Source of the DNA: Defluviimonas salinarum
GTDB lineage: Bacteria > Pseudomonadota > Alphaproteobacteria > Rhodobacterales > Rhodobacteraceae
Length of the DNA stretch: 64,000 bases
Assembly (NCBI RefSeq): GCF_026013545.1
Contig: NZ_JAPDOG010000001.1
Coordinates: 223,815 to 287,814, forward strand
Direction: 5' to 3'
Part shown: one piece after another, positions 61,750 to 64,000 of the stretch
Layout of the letters: each line of letters begins with the position of its first letter
How positions within the stretch are numbered: position 1 is the first letter of the stretch
The notes under the pieces: model-generated
Seen by the model: the letters and a program-made list of their open reading frames with translations, nothing else
Told to the model about the DNA's origin: nothing
The model's database searches: none
Translations under genes and position numbers: made by a program

Positions 61750-61768
61750 GCGCCGCGCCGCGGCGCCT
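61748..61768. terminator. Hairpin between convergent deacetylase and trpE ends
   Basis: AGGCGCCGC and GCGGCGCCT pair perfectly over nine bases with loop GCC, between the stops of two convergent genes. No strong T-run on either side; likely a bidirectional terminator by position. Confidence 0.5.
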
Positions 61769-61791
61769 CGCGGCCGCAATCTAGACCGGTA

Positions 61792-63303
61792 TCAGGAGTT
61801 TCCGCGTCGGGCGAACAGGCCTGCGTCTTCAGCTGCACGCCGCAACGCCTTGGACTTGTTCACGGTTTCCTGGAACTCGGCTTCCGGGTCGCTGTCGTAA
61901 ACGACGCCGCCGCCGGCCTGGATGTAGAGCTTCTCGTCCTTGACCACGGCGGTCCTCAGCGCGATGCACATGTCCATCTCGCCATTGGCCGCGAAATAGC
62001 CGACGCCGCCGCCGTAGATGCCGCGCTTCTCGGGCTCGAGTTCGTCGATGATCTCCATCGCCCGCACCTTGGGCGCGCCCGAAACCGTGCCGGCCGGCAG
62101 GCCCGCGAGAAGCGCCGAGAGCGCGTCCTCGCCCTCGCGGATCTCGCCGACCACGTTCGAGACGATGTGCATGACGTGCGAATACCGCTCGATGATGAAC
62201 TTCTCGGTCGGGCGCACGGTGCCGATCTTCGCCACCCGGCCGACATCGTTGCGGCCGAGGTCGAGGAGCATCAGATGCTCGGCAAGTTCCTTCTTGTCGG
62301 CCAGAAGATCGGCCTCTAGCGCGCGATCCTCTTCGGGCGTGGCGCCGCGTGGGCGGGTGCCCGCGATCGGGCGCACGGTGACTTCGCCGCCGCGGAGCCG
62401 TACGAGGATCTCCGGTGAGGCGCCAACGATGTGGAAGCCTCCGAAATTGAAGAAGGTCAGGAATGGCGAGGGATTGGTGCGGCGCAAGGAGCGGTAGAGC
62501 GCGAAGGGCGGCAGCCGGAAATCGGCGGTCCAGCGCTGCGAGGGCACGACCTGGAAGATGTCGCCCGCGCGGATGTAGTCCTTGGCCTTCTCGACCGCGG
62601 CCCGGTAGCCCTCGGGGGTGAAGTTGGAACTGAGCGGGCCGAGATGCGCGGAGGTGCCGAGCGAGCGCGTCTCGCCCGAAGGCGCGCGTTCGAGGTCGCG
62701 CACGGCGTCCATCACCCGTTCGGCCGTCTGCGCATAGGCCGCGCGCGCCGAGAGGCCCGAGCCGACCCAGGCCGGCGAGCAGACCGTGACCTCGCCCTTC
62801 ACCCCGTCGAGCACCGCGACGATGGTCGGGCGCATCAGCGTGGCATCGGGCACCCCGATCGGGTCGGGCTTGACGTTCGGCAGGTGCTCCACCAGCCGGA
62901 TCATGTCGTAGCCGAGATAGCCAAAAAGCCCCGCCGCGATCGCCGGGAGGCCCTCGGGCATCTCGATCCGGCTTTCCGCGATCAGCGCCCTCAGCGTCTC
63001 GAGCGGATGGCCGTCGAGCGGCTCGAAGGCTTCGGCGTCGAACCGCGCCTCGCGGTTGATCCGGCTCCGCTCGCCGCGGCATTCCCAGATCACGTCCGGT
63101 TTCAGCCCGACGACCGAGTAGCGCCCGCGCACCTCGCCGCCGGTGACGCTTTCGAGCATGAAGCTCATCGCCTGCGCGTCGGCGAGTTTCAGCATCAGCG
63201 AGACCGGCGTGTCGAGATCGGCCGCGAGACGGGCGAAGACAAGCTGGTTCTCGCCGCGTGCCCAGCCGGCCTCGAAGGCCTCGAAAGTCGAGATCAGAGC
63301 CAC
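61792..63303 (-). CDS. trpE: Anthranilate synthase, large subunit
   Basis: A 503-residue chorismate-using enzyme. The C-terminal catalytic half shows IAGTRPRGATPEED, LLDLGRNDVGRVA, GTVSGAPKVRAMEIIDELE and GGGVGYFAANGEMDMCIALRT; the N-terminal part contains the tryptophan feedback region (SFMLESV). It forms anthranilate with TrpG. It follows the PpiD-type gene by 11 bases on the same strand. No trpL-like attenuator was recognised; the short gap leaves no room for one directly before it. Confidence 0.97.
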   Translation of the reverse strand: MALISTFEAFEAGWARGENQLVFARLAADLDTPVSLMLKLADAQAMSFMLESVTGGEVRGRYSVVGLKPDVIWECRGERSRINREARFDAEAFEPLDGHPLETLRALIAESRIEMPEGLPAIAAGLFGYLGYDMIRLVEHLPNVKPDPIGVPDATLMRPTIVAVLDGVKGEVTVCSPAWVGSGLSARAAYAQTAERVMDAVRDLERAPSGETRSLGTSAHLGPLSSNFTPEGYRAAVEKAKDYIRAGDIFQVVPSQRWTADFRLPPFALYRSLRRTNPSPFLTFFNFGGFHIVGASPEILVRLRGGEVTVRPIAGTRPRGATPEEDRALEADLLADKKELAEHLMLLDLGRNDVGRVAKIGTVRPTEKFIIERYSHVMHIVSNVVGEIREGEDALSALLAGLPAGTVSGAPKVRAMEIIDELEPEKRGIYGGGVGYFAANGEMDMCIALRTAVVKDEKLYIQAGGGVVYDSDPEAEFQETVNKSKALRRAAEDAGLFARRGNS

Positions 63304-63314
63304 GGGCGGTTCCT

Positions 63315-64000
63315 TCAGTTCAGCTGGGCGTGGACGGCATTGACGGCCGCCTGGTCGATGCGGATGCCGGCCTCGGCCTGCAGGGCTCCGGTAAAGAGCT
63401 CGAACATGTCCTGTGCCAGCGACTGGCCGAACTGCGCCTCGAGCGCGTCATGCGCCCGGGTCAGCTCAGGGCTGTCGGCGGAAGCCGCCGTGATCCCGGT
63501 CAGTGCCACGACATGCACCATGTCGGGCGCCTCGACGACAGCGGCTTCGCCCTCGGCAAGCGTGAACACCCGTTCGGCGACCTCGGCCGACGCGCCGGAG
63601 ATGAAGCCGCCGCGGGCGAAATCCTCGTAGCGAGTCGTCACGAGCCCGGTCGCGTCAAGCGCCTTGCCCGCCGCAAGCTCGGTCCTGATCTCCTCGGCGC
63701 GCGCCACGAGGCGTTTGTGGGTCTCGTCGCGGGTCCAGGCCTCGGCGGCGGCCTCCCTGACCTCGTCGAGCGGTCGCAGCGCCGGTGCGTCGATCCCGTC
63801 AAGCCGGAGCGCGAACACGCCGCCATCGTCGAGCGCGGTAAGGGTGGGGAAGTCCGCGTCGGTCGCCGCTTGGGCGGCATCGCGGAAGGCGCCATAGGCG
63901 GCGATCCCGTCTTCGGTCGTGGCGTCGAACGCGACCTCTCCAAGCTCCATCTCGGTTTCGTCGGCGACCTCCTCGAGCGTCGCACCGCTCGCCAGCAGGT
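63315..64000 (-). CDS. PpiD-type peptidyl-prolyl isomerase/foldase, C-terminal part (5' end outside window)
   Basis: The frame is open from the window edge to the stop at 63315. The visible ~228 residues contain LARGGFISGAS-like text (DFARGGFISG) and VEAPDMVHVVALTGI, which match the repeat ends of the SurA/PpiD foldase family; the last 60 residues are the helical C-terminal lobe (FGQSLAQDMFELFTGALQ). PpiD is a membrane-anchored periplasmic chaperone near the Sec translocon. It is directly upstream of trpE, as in other Rhodobacterales. The anchor and catalytic domain are not in view. Confidence 0.78.
   Translation of the reverse strand, partial: LLASGATLEEVADETEMELGEVAFDATTEDGIAAYGAFRDAAQAATDADFPTLTALDDGGVFALRLDGIDAPALRPLDEVREAAAEAWTRDETHKRLVARAEEIRTELAAGKALDATGLVTTRYEDFARGGFISGASAEVAERVFTLAEGEAAVVEAPDMVHVVALTGITAASADSPELTRAHDALEAQFGQSLAQDMFELFTGALQAEAGIRIDQAAVNAVHAQLN

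Overview
The window is GC-rich, densely packed chromosomal DNA from an alphaproteobacterium, very probably a member of the Rhodobacterales (Rhodobacteraceae sensu lato). The assignment rests on gene content and order (gltX/comEC divergent and comEC/lexA convergent, trpGDC-moaC-moeA-lexA, a short zinc-less DksA, DUF2852 and DUF2927 proteins, a leucyl-transferase Bpt, a ccmF-ccmH-paaG-like run) and on alphaproteobacterial GTTC-N7-GTTC LexA boxes. No tRNA, rRNA, insertion sequence, phage gene or CRISPR array was recognised.

Layout. 1-12.1 kb: housekeeping genes (end of an Atm1-type ABC exporter, a YfgM-like protein, BamB, Der, an M48 protease, an alpha/beta-hydrolase lipoprotein, a MoxR ATPase with a CoxE-like vWA protein, DksA, and an FAD monooxygenase). 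12.3-25.3 kb: an accessory block for export. It has an outer-membrane factor and a minus-strand run of two unusual repeat proteins followed by a PrsD-type ABC exporter and PrsE-type adaptor. Next to it are a LuxR-type regulator coupled to a HEPN-like protein, and a small membrane protein paired with a second HlyD-like protein. 25.6-32.7 kb: Bpt, DUF2852, CcmF/CcmH, a PaaG-like hydratase and an EF-G-like GTPase. 32.8-48.7 kb: a quaternary-amine catabolic and uptake cluster (MttB-family protein, HpbD-like epimerase, two SDRs, an N-methyl demethylase-like flavoprotein, an FAD amine oxidase, a ProC-like reductase, an aldehyde dehydrogenase, a DHDPS-family lyase, a GntR regulator, a ProVWX-type transporter and a GlxA-type AraC regulator). 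48.7-64 kb: a GNAT protein, citrate synthase, GltX, ComEC, LexA, MoeA (interrupted), MoaC, TrpC, Ung, TrpD, TrpG, a divergent polysaccharide deacetylase, TrpE and the end of a PpiD-type foldase.

How the genes work together. The catabolic cluster can be read as import of a betaine (ProVWX), C2 epimerisation (HpbD), N-demethylation (flavoprotein), oxidation of the cyclic amino acid (FAD oxidase), deamination by a DHDPS-family lyase and oxidation of the semialdehyde (ALDH) toward 2-oxoglutarate, controlled by a GntR repressor with a palindromic site in the divergent promoter region. The order of steps is inference from family knowledge. The export block looks like a dedicated type I secretion system for two acidic repeat proteins that lack the RTX calcium-binding nonapeptide, and is the best candidate here for an undescribed system. 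The clearest sequence anomaly is an in-frame TAA that splits moeA.
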